A program made the translations under genes and the position numbers. From the NCBI RefSeq assembly GCF_900094625.1, contig NZ_FMAJ01000003.1:124001-188000 (forward strand): 64,000 nt of DNA. The letters run 5' to 3'. Below the pieces are notes generated by a model. That model was not told the DNA's origin, made no database searches, and saw only the letters and a program-made list of their open reading frames with translations. Source of the DNA: Rhizobium aethiopicum (GTDB lineage: Bacteria > Pseudomonadota > Alphaproteobacteria > Rhizobiales > Rhizobiaceae). Of the stretch, positions 55,348 to 64,000 are shown one piece after another. Each line of letters starts with the position of its first letter. Within the stretch, counting starts at the first letter, position 1.

Positions 55348-56013
55348 TTAGGTGCCCTGTTTATGGATGGTGGATGGATCGACATTCATGCGAACATTCC
55401 CCTCGAATGTGATCACCCGCCCCTTATCGGTTATCTCAAGCGTCTTCGCAACAATGGAGGCATTGTCCTTCGTGATGGTGACGGGGTCATCGCTGCGCAT
55501 GTTGCCGCCCTTGATATCGAGCCGGGCGGACTGGAATTGCGCATTGAGGCCGCTGCTCAGAACCAGGGTGAAGGGAGCCGTCATATGCAGGTTGTCGGTG
55601 GCGCGATTATAATCGGCAGTCGACGCGACGACGCGGGCAATCAGGCCGTCATTCATCGGCACCGCGGCCTTGATGGTCTCGAGCGTGATGAGATCAGGAT
55701 TGCGGATGTCCTGCAGCGCCCTTTCGGCAAGCATCGAATAGTTGATGCCGTCGGAATTGCGTCCCGCAATCGCAGGCTTTTCCATCACGACCTTGCCGTT
55801 CTCGATCTTGGCGCCTTCAAACTTGACGTTTTCGGGCAGGTACAGGCTCACCAACGCCACCGTCGCAAGCGCGCCGGCGATGATAAGGGCGGCCAGCGGC
55901 AGCAAGATCTTCAGCCGCCGCACGCGCGCGGAATGGAACAACGCATCCCCATAGGGGCTCCTGCCGGAGCCCGCATAAGCGGCATGTCCGTTGTTCTTCA
56001 GGGTATCGAGCAT
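55348..56013 (-). CDS. lptC: LPS export protein LptC
   Basis: This 221-residue protein is anchored by one membrane helix (about 40-62) and has a periplasmic LptC beta-jellyroll (VKFEGAKIENGKVVMEKPAI, FTLVLSSGLNAQFQSARLDI, EGNVRMNVD). It passes LPS from LptBFG to LptA. ATG at 56013 is preceded by GGAACGAG; the frame stays open far upstream but with no site or conservation. It is first in the lptC-lptA-lptB order. Confidence 0.88.
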   Translation of the reverse strand: MLDTLKNNGHAAYAGSGRSPYGDALFHSARVRRLKILLPLAALIIAGALATVALVSLYLPENVKFEGAKIENGKVVMEKPAIAGRNSDGINYSMLAERALQDIRNPDLITLETIKAAVPMNDGLIARVVASTADYNRATDNLHMTAPFTLVLSSGLNAQFQSARLDIKGGNMRSDDPVTITKDNASIVAKTLEITDKGRVITFEGNVRMNVDPSTIHKQGT

Positions 56014-56237
56014 AGGTCTCGTTCCATGTGCGGTGATTGCCTCGCCTGCGTAACAAAGCCGGCCGGCAATCACAGTTCGTTTCGCATTATTACATTGGCT
56101 TGCCAATATGGAATTTTTTCTGCAACAAGCAACAAAACGGAAAAACATGAAAAAGTGGCATTCGTACGCGCCGCTGCCATCTATTTCACCGGATCCGTCG
56201 GCACCATGCCGACGCCGGGCCAGCGCTGGAGGTTTCA

Positions 56238-57188
56238 ATGGACAGTTCGATCATCGCGGATCGCCGGCGGCTGCGCCGCAAGCTCGGCTTCTGGCGCATC
56301 TTCGCGGCCGCCCTCATCGTGGCGCTCGGGTTTGCCTTTTACCGCTTCGCCCTCGGCGAGGCCGGCGCGGCAAGCCCGCATATTGCCCATGTGACAATAT
56401 CGGGGCTGATCGTCGATGACGACGAGCTTCTGGAGCGATTGAAGAAGGTCGAGACCAGCGATCAGGTGAAGGCCGCGGTGATTTCGATTTCCTCGCCGGG
56501 CGGCACGACCTATGGCGGCGAAAAAGTCTTCAAAGCAATCCGGGCGATATCGGCCAAGAAGCCCGTTGTCTCCGACGTGCGCACGCTGGCCGCCTCCGCC
56601 GGCTACATGGTCGCCACCGCCGGCGACACGATCATCGCCGGCGACAGCTCGATCACCGGCTCGATCGGCGTCATCTTCCAGTATCCGCAGATCCAGCCGC
56701 TGCTCGACAAGATCGGCGTATCGCTGCAGGAGATCAAATCCTCGCCGCTCAAGGCCGAGCCCTCGCCTTTCCACGAGGCGAGCGAGGAAGCCAAGGCGAT
56801 GATCCGCAACATGGTGCTCGACAGCTATAGCTGGTTCGTCGACCTCGTGGCCGACCGGCGCAAGCTGCCGCGCGAGGAGGTGTTGAAGCTCGCCGACGGC
56901 ACGATCTATACCGGGCGGCAGGCGCTGCAGGCGAAACTCGTCGATACGATCGGCGGCGACGCCGAAATCCGCGCCTATCTGAAATCGCGCGGCGTCGACG
57001 CCGATCTGCCGATGGTCGATTGGGACAAGAAGAGCAATACGCCTTTTCTGCTCGCCGGAGCTGTTTCGCGACTCATTACTATCCTGGGTTATGATGATCT
57101 GCTTAAGGGCCAGGATATCAATGGAATCCTGCCCCCAAAGTTGCTTCTTGACGGGCTGCTTTCAGTTTGGCAGGTTGGCCACGATTGA
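56238..57188 (+). CDS. sppA: Signal peptide peptidase SppA-type S49 protease
   Basis: The 316-residue membrane protease degrades cleaved signal peptides. A membrane helix spans about 20-40. The S49 nucleophile is Ser120 in TLAASAGYMVA, and the general base is probably Lys172 in SSPLKAEPSPF. This is the short (about 300-residue) form. GGAGG lies six bases before the ATG. It diverges from lptC and precedes ihfB by 29 bp. Confidence 0.92.
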   Translation: MDSSIIADRRRLRRKLGFWRIFAAALIVALGFAFYRFALGEAGAASPHIAHVTISGLIVDDDELLERLKKVETSDQVKAAVISISSPGGTTYGGEKVFKAIRAISAKKPVVSDVRTLAASAGYMVATAGDTIIAGDSSITGSIGVIFQYPQIQPLLDKIGVSLQEIKSSPLKAEPSPFHEASEEAKAMIRNMVLDSYSWFVDLVADRRKLPREEVLKLADGTIYTGRQALQAKLVDTIGGDAEIRAYLKSRGVDADLPMVDWDKKSNTPFLLAGAVSRLITILGYDDLLKGQDINGILPPKLLLDGLLSVWQVGHD

Positions 57189-57217
57189 TAAGAAATCAAT
57201 AATTTAAGGGGGCGACT

Positions 57218-57517
57218 GTGATCAAGTCCGAATTGGTGCAGATTGTTGCGGCACGCAACCCGCATCTCTATCATCGCGACGTCGAAAATATCGTCAACGC
57301 GGTTCTCGACGAGATCACCGATGCACTGGCTGCGGGCAACCGCGTCGAATTGCGCGGCTTCGGCGCGTTTTCAGTCAAGAACCGTCCTTCCCGCTCCGGC
57401 CGCAACCCGCGCACCGGCGATACCGTCTTCGTCGAGGAGAAGTGGGTTCCCTTCTTCAAAACCGGCAAGGAGCTGCGCGAGCGGCTCAATCCTGGCCAGG
57501 CCGACGAAGAGGATTGA
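57218..57517 (+). CDS. ihfB: Integration host factor subunit beta
   Basis: This 99-residue HU/IHF-family protein bends DNA; with IhfA it helps sigma-54 activation and recombination. The DNA-intercalating arm RNPRTGD and family signature [19 protein letters not shown] are intact. The start is GTG at 57218 with AAGGGGG seven bases upstream. It is followed by a strong inverted repeat. Confidence 0.94.
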   Translation: MIKSELVQIVAARNPHLYHRDVENIVNAVLDEITDALAAGNRVELRGFGAFSVKNRPSRSGRNPRTGDTVFVEEKWVPFFKTGKELRERLNPGQADEED

Positions 57518-57584
57518 GGCGGCGCAAGCCTGCCTGCGGCGAAACCGCACTTGAACTTGAAGGCGGTTTTCCTATTCTGCTAGC

Positions 57585-57624
57585 GCATCGGCCCGAAAAT
57601 CGGAATCGGTTTTCGGGCCGATGC
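57585..57624. repeat. Perfect 15-bp inverted repeat between ihfB and the LapA-like gene
   Basis: GCATCGGCCCGAAAA (57585-57599) pairs perfectly with TTTTCGGGCCGATGC (57610-57624) around a 10-base loop. Similar palindromes recur in Rhizobium intergenic DNA in my recollection; it may also act as a terminator. Confidence 0.65.
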
Positions 57625-57648
57625 ATATAAGGCGCATGGAGAGTTCAA

Positions 57649-57981
57649 ATGGCCAAGAAGATCGTCAACCTGCTGATTTTGCTGCCGCTCGGCGTCATCC
57701 TCATCGTCTTCTGCGTCGCCAACCGGCAGAGCGTCACGCTCGCCTTCAATCCGTTCCGGCCCGACGATCCGGTCCTTGCGGTTTCCGCACCCTTCTTCGT
57801 CTTCCTGTTCATCGCGCTGATAGCAGGCATGCTGATCGGCTCGGCCGCGACCTGGTTCACCCAGGGCAAACACCGCAAGCGCGCCCGCACCGAGGCCAAG
57901 GAAGCAATTCGCTGGCAGGGCGAGGCCGACCGCCACAGAACCCGCGCAGAGGACATCGCCGGCCAGCTGCCGTCGCGGTAA
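57649..57981 (+). CDS. LapA-domain (DUF1049) membrane protein
   Basis: The 110-residue protein has two membrane segments (about 6-24 and 46-70) separated by a short loop and a basic cytosolic tail (GKHRKRARTEAKEAIRW). This is the lipopolysaccharide-assembly-protein A (DUF1049) layout. In enterobacteria LapA helps regulate LPS synthesis; a role in rhizobia is an inference. ATGGAGAG precedes the ATG at 57649. Confidence 0.8.
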   Translation: MAKKIVNLLILLPLGVILIVFCVANRQSVTLAFNPFRPDDPVLAVSAPFFVFLFIALIAGMLIGSAATWFTQGKHRKRARTEAKEAIRWQGEADRHRTRAEDIAGQLPSR

Positions 57982-57999
57982 GATCGCCTCAACGGCGCG

Positions 58000-58434
58000 T
58001 CAAAGCGGAAAGAAGCTCAGCTCCTCATAATCGCCTTCCGGCGACGTGCCGTTGCCGGTCACCGCAAAACCGTGGGAAAGGTAGAAGGCCTTCGCCCGGC
58101 GGTTCTTCACCAGGCACTTCAGCCGATACTTATGTTGCGGCCACTCCGGCAACGCCCGGAGTAGCGCCGTGCCGGCACCGAGACCCTGCAATTCCGGCCT
58201 TATATATAGCATGTGAATGAAGTCGTCCGCCGGCCACAGCGACAGGAAGCCGGCAAGGCTGCCATCGGAATGCTCGCAGACGAAGATCGTCTCACCATTG
58301 GTATGAGCGGAAAAATCCTCGCGGTGGAAATTTCCGGGATCAACCCAGACGAATGTCTGGCGCCGCACGGAAAGATAGATGTCCGCGAGCATATCCTGGT
58401 CTTCCGCCCGCGGCGGCCTGATGGTCCATGTCAT
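58000..58434 (-). CDS. GNAT-family N-acetyltransferase
   Basis: This 144-residue protein has the GNAT acetyl-CoA fold, with the pyrophosphate-binding loop in RPELQGLGAGTALLRA (about residues 79-94) and a NRRAKAFYLSHGF motif near the end. The substrate is unknown. It resembles small standalone acetyltransferases. It lies convergent to the LapA gene (19-bp gap). Confidence 0.85.
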   Translation of the reverse strand: MTWTIRPPRAEDQDMLADIYLSVRRQTFVWVDPGNFHREDFSAHTNGETIFVCEHSDGSLAGFLSLWPADDFIHMLYIRPELQGLGAGTALLRALPEWPQHKYRLKCLVKNRRAKAFYLSHGFAVTGNGTSPEGDYEELSFFPL

Positions 58435-58494
58435 GATGCCGACTTAAACCAAGCTGCCGCCTGCGCCAAGCCTAAAGCCGGGCGCCCGGCCGCG

Positions 58495-58947
58495 TCAGCC
58501 GGCCGCCTTCGCGACGACGGCAGCATTGAAATCCGAAAAGAACCCTACGGCGAGCTTCTGCGAAGTCGAATCGAGCAGACGTGCGCCGAGCTGTGCGAGC
58601 TTGCCGCCGAGCTCGGCCCTGGCGTGGTAATGCAGGATGGTCTCGTCGCCTCTCTCCTCCAGGACGATATCGGCGCTGCCCCTGGCGAAGCCGGCAATGC
58701 CGCCCTTTCCTTCGGCCGACAGCGTATAGCTCTTCGGTGCATCGACATTGGAAAGCGTCAGCAGCCCATGGAAGGTGGCGGAAAGCAGGCTGAATTTGAC
58801 CTTGATCGTCGCCTCGAACACGTTTGGCGACAGCCGCTCGATGTGCTTGCAGCCCGGAATGCAGCCGCGCATGATCTCCGGATCGTTGAGCGCTGCCCAA
58901 ACGACGTCCCGCGGCGCGGCGATCAGTTCTTCGCCGGTGAAATCCAT
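58495..58947 (-). CDS. CoxG/SRPBCC-family protein
   Basis: The 150-residue protein has the SRPBCC lipid/ligand-binding fold of carbon monoxide dehydrogenase subunit G (CoxG): MDFTGEELIAAPRDVVWAAL and CIPGCKHIERLSPN. CoxG proteins associate with xanthine/CO-dehydrogenase-type molybdoenzymes or membranes, but no such enzyme genes are near. ATG at 58947 gives the family's usual start; the frame is open upstream. Confidence 0.8.
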   Translation of the reverse strand: MDFTGEELIAAPRDVVWAALNDPEIMRGCIPGCKHIERLSPNVFEATIKVKFSLLSATFHGLLTLSNVDAPKSYTLSAEGKGGIAGFARGSADIVLEERGDETILHYHARAELGGKLAQLGARLLDSTSQKLAVGFFSDFNAAVVAKAAG

Positions 58948-59284
58948 TCGATAGCCCCATCTGCGATTCGCCCATCTTATCCCAACGGGAAAGCGCTTTG
59001 CCAAGCCGGAGGAGAATGTTATCTGCGCGCTGGCGATCCACCGGCGCATAGAATTGGCGGTACGGCATCTCTAACGTAATCCTGAGGTGCCCCCTGCATC
59101 TCGCCGCCGTCCACAGCTCTGTAATGATAATCGGCTGCGCGCACGAGCCCCGGAGGCTTGATATAACGCCAGCGCCAAGGCGCAGTTGATCCGGCATGCT
59201 TTTCTAGGCTACTGCATAATTCAAGGGGCACCGTCGAGAACGCAGCCTTATAAGAATACCCCGACAGAGACGCGGAAGAGCACG

Positions 59285-60385
59285 TTGAAACAAAGAGAAC
59301 GCCGGCCGGGCCAGAAGAAGACCTCCGGCCCCGCCGGTGAAAGCCGCAGGGACGATCGGGCCGGCCGGCCGGCGAAGCCGGTCGCGCGGCCGGCCGCTGC
59401 CCGCGAGGCGGTGCGCGAGACCCCGGCCGCCGCGGCCATAGTCAGCCGCCCGCTGTCGATGCGAACAGGCGAGCGTCCGCTCGAGCGCGTGCCGGTCATC
59501 CTCGAATCGCTTGGAGCCGGCGATTTCCATCTGATCGACAGCGGCGACGGCCAAAAGCTCGAGCAATACGGCCCCTATCGCATCGTCCGCCCGGAAGCGC
59601 AGGCGCTGTGGCGGCCTTCGCTGGCGCCGCAAATCTGGGAGAAGGTCGATGCCGCCTTCACCGGCGACACCGATGAGGAGGGCACCGGCCGCTGGCGCTT
59701 CCCGAAGGCCGCACTCGGCGAAACCTGGCCGCTCAACCTGCTCGGCGTCGATTTCCTCGGCCGCTTCACCTCCTTCCGTCACGTCGGCGTCTTTCCGGAG
59801 CAGATCGTCCACTGGAGCTGGATGAAAGAGCAGGTTGAAAAGGCCGGCCGCCCGCTGAAGGTGCTGAACCTCTTCGGTTATACCGGTGTCGCCTCGCTGG
59901 TCGCCGCCGCCGCGGGCGCCGAGGTCACCCATGTCGACGCGTCGAAGAAGGCGATCGGCTGGGCGCGCGAAAACCAGGCGCTCGGACGCATGGAGAAGCT
60001 GCCGATCCGCTGGATCTGCGAGGATGCGATGAAATTCATCCTGCGCGAGGAACGCCGCGGCAGCCAGTATGACATCATCCTCACCGATCCGCCGAAATTC
60101 GGCCGAGGCCCGAACGGCGAAGTCTGGCATCTGTTCGAGCATCTGCCGCTGATGCTCGATGTCTGCCGCGAAATTCTCTCCCCGAGGGCGGCCGGCCTGG
60201 TGCTGACGGCCTATTCGATCCGCGCCAGCTTTTATTCGATCCACGAGCTGATGCGCGAAACCATGCGCGGTGCCGGCGGCGCGGTCGAATCCGGCGAGCT
60301 GGTCATTCGCGAGGCGGGCCTCGATGGCAAGACGCCGGGCCGCGCGCTTTCCACCTCCCTCTTTTCCCGCTGGGTGCCGAAATGA
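59285..60385 (+). CDS. Class I SAM-dependent RNA methyltransferase
   Basis: This 366-residue protein has an N-terminal low-complexity basic region (about 1-60) and a catalytic domain with motif [16 protein letters not shown] (about 197-211) and motif [14 protein letters not shown], as in RlmI/RlmKL-type cytosine-C5 or guanine methylases that modify rRNA. The start is uncertain: TTG at 59285 with GGAAGAG upstream fits best, ATG at 59459 would remove the basic tail. Its end overlaps the next RNA methyltransferase gene by 4 bp. Confidence 0.8.
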   Translation: MKQRERRPGQKKTSGPAGESRRDDRAGRPAKPVARPAAAREAVRETPAAAAIVSRPLSMRTGERPLERVPVILESLGAGDFHLIDSGDGQKLEQYGPYRIVRPEAQALWRPSLAPQIWEKVDAAFTGDTDEEGTGRWRFPKAALGETWPLNLLGVDFLGRFTSFRHVGVFPEQIVHWSWMKEQVEKAGRPLKVLNLFGYTGVASLVAAAAGAEVTHVDASKKAIGWARENQALGRMEKLPIRWICEDAMKFILREERRGSQYDIILTDPPKFGRGPNGEVWHLFEHLPLMLDVCREILSPRAAGLVLTAYSIRASFYSIHELMRETMRGAGGAVESGELVIREAGLDGKTPGRALSTSLFSRWVPK

Positions 60386-61242
60386 GCAAGGACTTCCACG
60401 ATCAGGGACCGCGCAGGGTCGGCCAGGTGAAGGAAGTCACTTCGCTCGCCAATCCGATCATCAAGGATATCAAGGCGCTGACGAACAAGAAGTCGCGGGA
60501 GGAAAGCGGAACTTTCCTCGCCGAAGGGCTGAAGCTCGTCATCGATGCGATCGAGCTCGGCTGGACGATCCGAACGCTCGTCTATGCGAAGGCCGCCAAG
60601 GGGAAGCCGCTGGTCGAGCAGATGGCGGCAAGGACCGTCGCCTCGGGCGGGCTGGTGCTCGAAGTCAGCGAAAAGGTGATTGCCTCGGTCACCCGGCGCG
60701 ACAACCCGCAAATGGTCGTCGGCATTTTCGAGCAGCGCTGGACGCCGCTCAAGGGCATCCGGCCGCAGGAGCGCGAGACGTGGGTGGCGCTCGACCGGGT
60801 GCGCGATCCCGGCAATCTCGGCACCATCATCCGCACGGTCGATGCCGTCGGCGCGTCCGGCATCATTCTGATCGGCGAGACGACCGATCCCTTCTCGCTG
60901 GAGACCGTGCGGGCGACCATGGGCTCGGTCTTCGCCGTTCCGCTCGCGCGGGCGACGGCGGAGGAATTCCTCGCCTGGCGGAAGTCGGCCGGCGTTTCCG
61001 TCGTCGCCACCCATCTGGCCGGCGCGGTCGACTACCGCACGATCGACTATCGGAAGAAGCCCACAGTGCTGCTGATGGGCAACGAACAATCCGGGCTGCC
61101 GGATCAGCTCGCCGGGGAAGCCGATGCGCTTGCCCGCATTCCCCAGCAAGGACGCGCCGATTCGCTGAACCTCGCCGTCGCCACCGCCGTCATGCTTTTC
61201 GAGGCGCGCCGCCATCTCCTCTCACTTGCCGAGGGCAAATGA
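60382..61242 (+). CDS. TrmH/SpoU-family RNA methyltransferase
   Basis: The 286-residue SPOUT methyltransferase acts on rRNA or tRNA 2'-O positions. The knot motifs are present: [32 protein letters not shown] and [17 protein letters not shown]. The N-terminal substrate-binding part is about 100 residues. ATGA overlaps link it to the upstream methyltransferase and to lspA downstream, so the three are one transcript. Confidence 0.88.
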   Translation: MSKDFHDQGPRRVGQVKEVTSLANPIIKDIKALTNKKSREESGTFLAEGLKLVIDAIELGWTIRTLVYAKAAKGKPLVEQMAARTVASGGLVLEVSEKVIASVTRRDNPQMVVGIFEQRWTPLKGIRPQERETWVALDRVRDPGNLGTIIRTVDAVGASGIILIGETTDPFSLETVRATMGSVFAVPLARATAEEFLAWRKSAGVSVVATHLAGAVDYRTIDYRKKPTVLLMGNEQSGLPDQLAGEADALARIPQQGRADSLNLAVATAVMLFEARRHLLSLAEGK

Positions 61243-61742
61243 CCGAACCGACGCACGCACGCCCGGCGCTGTTTTCTCGCCCGGCACCGATCCTCTTCTT
61301 CATCTTCTTCGCCGTTCTCATCGACCAGGTCGTCAAGATTGCCGTCGATCATTACCTGCCGCTGCAGGAAGCCGTTCCCGTCATTCCGATGCTGGCGCTC
61401 TACCGCACCTATAATCTCGGCGTCGCCTTTTCGATGCTGTCGGGCATGGACGGCTGGTTCATAGTCGGCATGCGGCTCATCATCGTCGCCTTCGTCATCT
61501 GGCTGTGGTACCGCACGGCAAGCGACCGCTGGCTCGCCCATCTCGGTTACGCGCTGATCATTGCCGGGGCGATCGGCAATCTCGTCGACCGTTTCGCCTA
61601 TGGGCATGTGATCGACTACATCCTCTTTTACACCGAAAGCTGGTCCTTTGCGGTGTTCAATCTCGCCGACAGTTTCATCACCATCGGCGCCGGTTGCGTC
61701 ATTCTCGAGGAACTGATGCTGCCGAAAAAGGCCGGCCGCTAA
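61239..61742 (+). CDS. lspA: Lipoprotein signal peptidase
   Basis: This 167-residue inner-membrane aspartyl protease cleaves the signal of lipoproteins. The two catalytic Asp are in [17 protein letters not shown] and [12 protein letters not shown]. Four membrane segments are visible. ATGA overlap with the SPOUT methyltransferase upstream. The window's lipoproteins depend on this enzyme. Confidence 0.95.
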   Translation: MTEPTHARPALFSRPAPILFFIFFAVLIDQVVKIAVDHYLPLQEAVPVIPMLALYRTYNLGVAFSMLSGMDGWFIVGMRLIIVAFVIWLWYRTASDRWLAHLGYALIIAGAIGNLVDRFAYGHVIDYILFYTESWSFAVFNLADSFITIGAGCVILEELMLPKKAGR

Positions 61743-61797
61743 AATCTTATCGAATTCCTGAAGGCATTCGGAACGGGCCTCATGTTATCCAGATAGC

Positions 61798-64000
61798 ATG
61801 CACAACCTGGGACAGTTGCAGGAAAGATTGTCCGCCGCCTTCGGCGGACCCGCCGCCAGGCCGCTTCAGGAGCGGATGGGGCAGCCCTCCCCGCGACCAC
61901 GCACAGCTGCACCTGCGAAAACCGATGAAAGCCAAAGGCCGGCGCCGACACGGCGTCTGCTGTTCTACTGGCTGGGCGGAGCCGGCCTCCTTGCCGCGAC
62001 GATCCTGATGCTGCTTGCCCATGCCGGCGATCCGCTGCTGCTGTCGGGCGGCGTGGTCGTTCTCGGCCTTGCGGTGATTGCCAGCTACGCTGTCCTGATG
62101 GTCCGCCGGCGCATGTCGAACCGGCCCCGCCGCCAGTCGCGGCCGGAGTGGAACGATAGCGCAAAGCTGTTCGCCGACGTGCACGACGTGCTCGGCGACA
62201 TCACCGTCGGCCGCACCATGGACCGGCGCATCATCTCCGCCAACGACACATTTCGCCGCCTGACCGGGCGGCTGCATCCGGAAGGGCGCAGCTGCGAGGA
62301 AATCGGCCTTGCCTTCCGCCCGGGCCCCGTCCCGCATTGTTACGACGTCGAGATTTCGACGCCGGAAGGCCAGCGCATCTTCCTCTGGCGCGACGTCGTG
62401 ACCCGTGATCCGGCGAATGGCCGCCTGCTGCTGCAGAGCGTTGCTCGCGATGTCACCGAAGAGCGGCTGATGGCCCAGAGCCGTGAAGAGGCGCGCCAGA
62501 AGGCGGAGTATAACAGCGCCGCCAAATCCAGGCTGCTTGCCACCGTCAGCCACGAAGTGCGCACGCCGCTTTCGGGCATCCTCGGCATGACGCACCTGAT
62601 CGCGGAGACGCGGCTGACGCCGGAGCAGCAGAACTATCTGGCGAATATCCGCCAATCCGGCCACGCGCTGACCCAGCTCGTCGAGGACCTGCTCGATTTT
62701 TCCACCATCGAGGTCGGTCGCTTCGAGCTGCACCCGCGCTCTGAATCGTTGCGCAAGCTGCTTGAAAGCGTCGTCGAGATGCTCGCCCACCGGGCGCATG
62801 AAAAGGGCATCGAGATCGGCGCCACTGTGTCCTCCGACGTGCCGGAGAATATGAGCTTCGATGCGGCACGGTTGCGCCAAGTCCTGTTCAACGTCATCGG
62901 CAATGCGGTGAAATTCACTCAGGTGGGCGGCGTCTTCATCCGCGTCTCGCTCGACGCCGGCGACCTCCTGATCAGCGTGGCCGACAGCGGTCCAGGCATG
63001 ACGGCGGAGGAGCAGGCCCGGGTTTTCGGCGAGTTCGAGCAAGGCGGCACCGTTGCCGACAAGAGTAGCGGCACCGGGCTCGGCCTCGCCATCTCCGCCC
63101 GTATCATGCGCGAATTCGGCGGCGCCTTGACGGTGGCCAGCGAAAAGGGCCTGGGCAGCACATTTTCCATCCGCTTCCCCGTCGATATCGGCAGCGAGCG
63201 GCCCGACCGGCGAAACACGCTGCTTGCCGGCAACAGCGTCGTGCTCCTGGCGCCGGCCGGTGCAGCGCGCACCGCCATCGCCGAAACGATCACCGCGCTC
63301 GGCGGCATATGCCATCTCGTCGGGGACGGCGAGGCGGCGCGGGCAAGGCTACTCGGGATGGCCAATGGCGGCCGCCGGCCGACCGATATCATCGTTGACC
63401 ATCGCATGTCGGCCGAATTTTCAGCCCATCTCGCCGATCGCGCCGAAATCGCCGCGCTCGGGCTGCGCAAGGTTCTGCTCGTCAATCCGGAAGAGCGAAG
63501 CGCCCATCCGCTCGACCTGTTCGATGCCTGGCTCATCCGGCCTCTGCGCGAACAGTCGCTGATCGATGTGCTGCGCGGGCGCATGCGCGGCATGGAGAAA
63601 CGCGACGCGCTGAACGACAACCAGCCGGGTTTCGGCCCGTCGATGGCCGAGACGGCGGTTGCCGCACATGGGCTGCGCATCCTGCTCGGCGAGGACGATC
63701 CGATCAATGCGATGCTGGTGCGCGTCGTTCTGGAAAAGGGCGGACACAAGGTGCACCATGTCGAGGATTTCGAAACGCTGCTCGACTGCGCCCTCGGCGA
63801 GGCGAATGCCCGGCCCGACATCATCATCAGCGACCTGTCAATGCCCGGCGGCAACGGCATCGACATGCTCGGACGGCTGCGCGGCCACGAAAGGCGGCTC
63901 GACCTCGCCCCGGTGCCGGTGATCGTGCTCACCGCCGACAAGAGCGACGAATCACGCCGCCAGGTCTTGCTCAACGGCGCCAACCGCGTCATGGTAAAAC
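61798..64000 (+). CDS. Hybrid sensor histidine kinase/response regulator (partial, runs off window)
   Basis: At least 734 codons remain open to the end of the window. Two membrane segments (about 58-100) are followed by a PAS-like region (about 125-225), the phospho-acceptor helix with His252 in TVSHEVRTPLSG, an HATPase domain (about 360-470; GNAVKFT, SSGTGLGLAIS), a degenerate receiver-like domain (about 480-605) and a true receiver domain (about 626 onward; LRILLGEDDPINAMLV with Asp679 in IISDLSMPGG). The ATG at 61798 has no clear ribosome-binding site, so the start is uncertain. The partner and signal are unknown. Confidence 0.85.
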   Translation, partial: MHNLGQLQERLSAAFGGPAARPLQERMGQPSPRPRTAAPAKTDESQRPAPTRRLLFYWLGGAGLLAATILMLLAHAGDPLLLSGGVVVLGLAVIASYAVLMVRRRMSNRPRRQSRPEWNDSAKLFADVHDVLGDITVGRTMDRRIISANDTFRRLTGRLHPEGRSCEEIGLAFRPGPVPHCYDVEISTPEGQRIFLWRDVVTRDPANGRLLLQSVARDVTEERLMAQSREEARQKAEYNSAAKSRLLATVSHEVRTPLSGILGMTHLIAETRLTPEQQNYLANIRQSGHALTQLVEDLLDFSTIEVGRFELHPRSESLRKLLESVVEMLAHRAHEKGIEIGATVSSDVPENMSFDAARLRQVLFNVIGNAVKFTQVGGVFIRVSLDAGDLLISVADSGPGMTAEEQARVFGEFEQGGTVADKSSGTGLGLAISARIMREFGGALTVASEKGLGSTFSIRFPVDIGSERPDRRNTLLAGNSVVLLAPAGAARTAIAETITALGGICHLVGDGEAARARLLGMANGGRRPTDIIVDHRMSAEFSAHLADRAEIAALGLRKVLLVNPEERSAHPLDLFDAWLIRPLREQSLIDVLRGRMRGMEKRDALNDNQPGFGPSMAETAVAAHGLRILLGEDDPINAMLVRVVLEKGGHKVHHVEDFETLLDCALGEANARPDIIISDLSMPGGNGIDMLGRLRGHERRLDLAPVPVIVLTADKSDESRRQVLLNGANRVMVK

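Overview
The window looks like chromosome from a Rhizobium of the leguminosarum/etli group. This rests on the high GC content, a FrcB-type fructose-binding protein, a DUF982 protein, MCPs ending in SWEEF, an alphaproteobacterial triple-hairpin sRNA, and the housekeeping order rpmH-rnpA-yidC-engB-...-argB, dapD-dapE, truA-fmt-def and lptC-lptA-lptB-rpoN-hpf-ptsN. No phage module, transposase, CRISPR array or replication origin is visible.

Layout. 0-3.2 kb: sugar uptake (frcB) divergent from a ROK regulator that overlaps a RbsD/FucU mutarotase gene. 3.2-8.2 kb: RidA and cupin proteins, a winged-helix/TPR regulator, a GGDEF-EAL protein and a small conserved protein. 8.3-10.6 kb: hydroxyproline-type catabolism (proline-racemase family enzyme plus FAD amino-acid oxidase). 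10.8-16.1 kb: a lipoprotein hydrolase, an sRNA with three anti-Shine-Dalgarno loops (12.23-12.36 kb), an aldo/keto reductase, a PmtA-like methyltransferase and three small secreted or lipoproteins. 16.2-18.2 kb: a small accessory patch next to tRNA-Arg, holding a putative winged-helix protein whose 3' end is made of perfect 14-bp DNA palindromes. 18.3-22.0 kb: a sensor kinase and a chemoreceptor.

22.4-30.5 kb: rpmH-rnpA-yidC-engB, then a stretch separating engB from argB. That stretch carries cspA, two small unknown genes, a HisKA_2 kinase, and an anti-sigma factor whose partner ECF sigma gene is broken by an internal deletion. 31-38.6 kb: a nitrilase-family enzyme, an FMN hydroxy-acid dehydrogenase, an ICL/PEP-mutase family enzyme, Ada, a B12-binding radical SAM protein, a HAD nucleotidase and an EF-hand protein whose ribosome-binding site lies in a strong hairpin. 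38.6-46.9 kb: a LOG-family protein, lysine/DAP synthesis (dapD, dapE), truA-fmt, a VapBC toxin-antitoxin pair inserted before def, and rmuC.

47-53.6 kb: ribokinase, a second chemoreceptor, ptsN, hpf and rpoN. 53.9-57.5 kb: LPS export (lptB, lptA, lptC), sppA and ihfB. 57.6-64 kb: a LapA-like membrane protein, a GNAT enzyme, a CoxG-like protein, two RNA methyltransferases overlapping lspA, and a hybrid histidine kinase cut by the window edge.

Most of the window is ordinary chromosome. The least ordinary items are the triple anti-SD sRNA, the palindrome-encoded C-terminus at 16.33 kb, the orphaned anti-sigma factor, and the VapBC insertion in the fmt-def locus.
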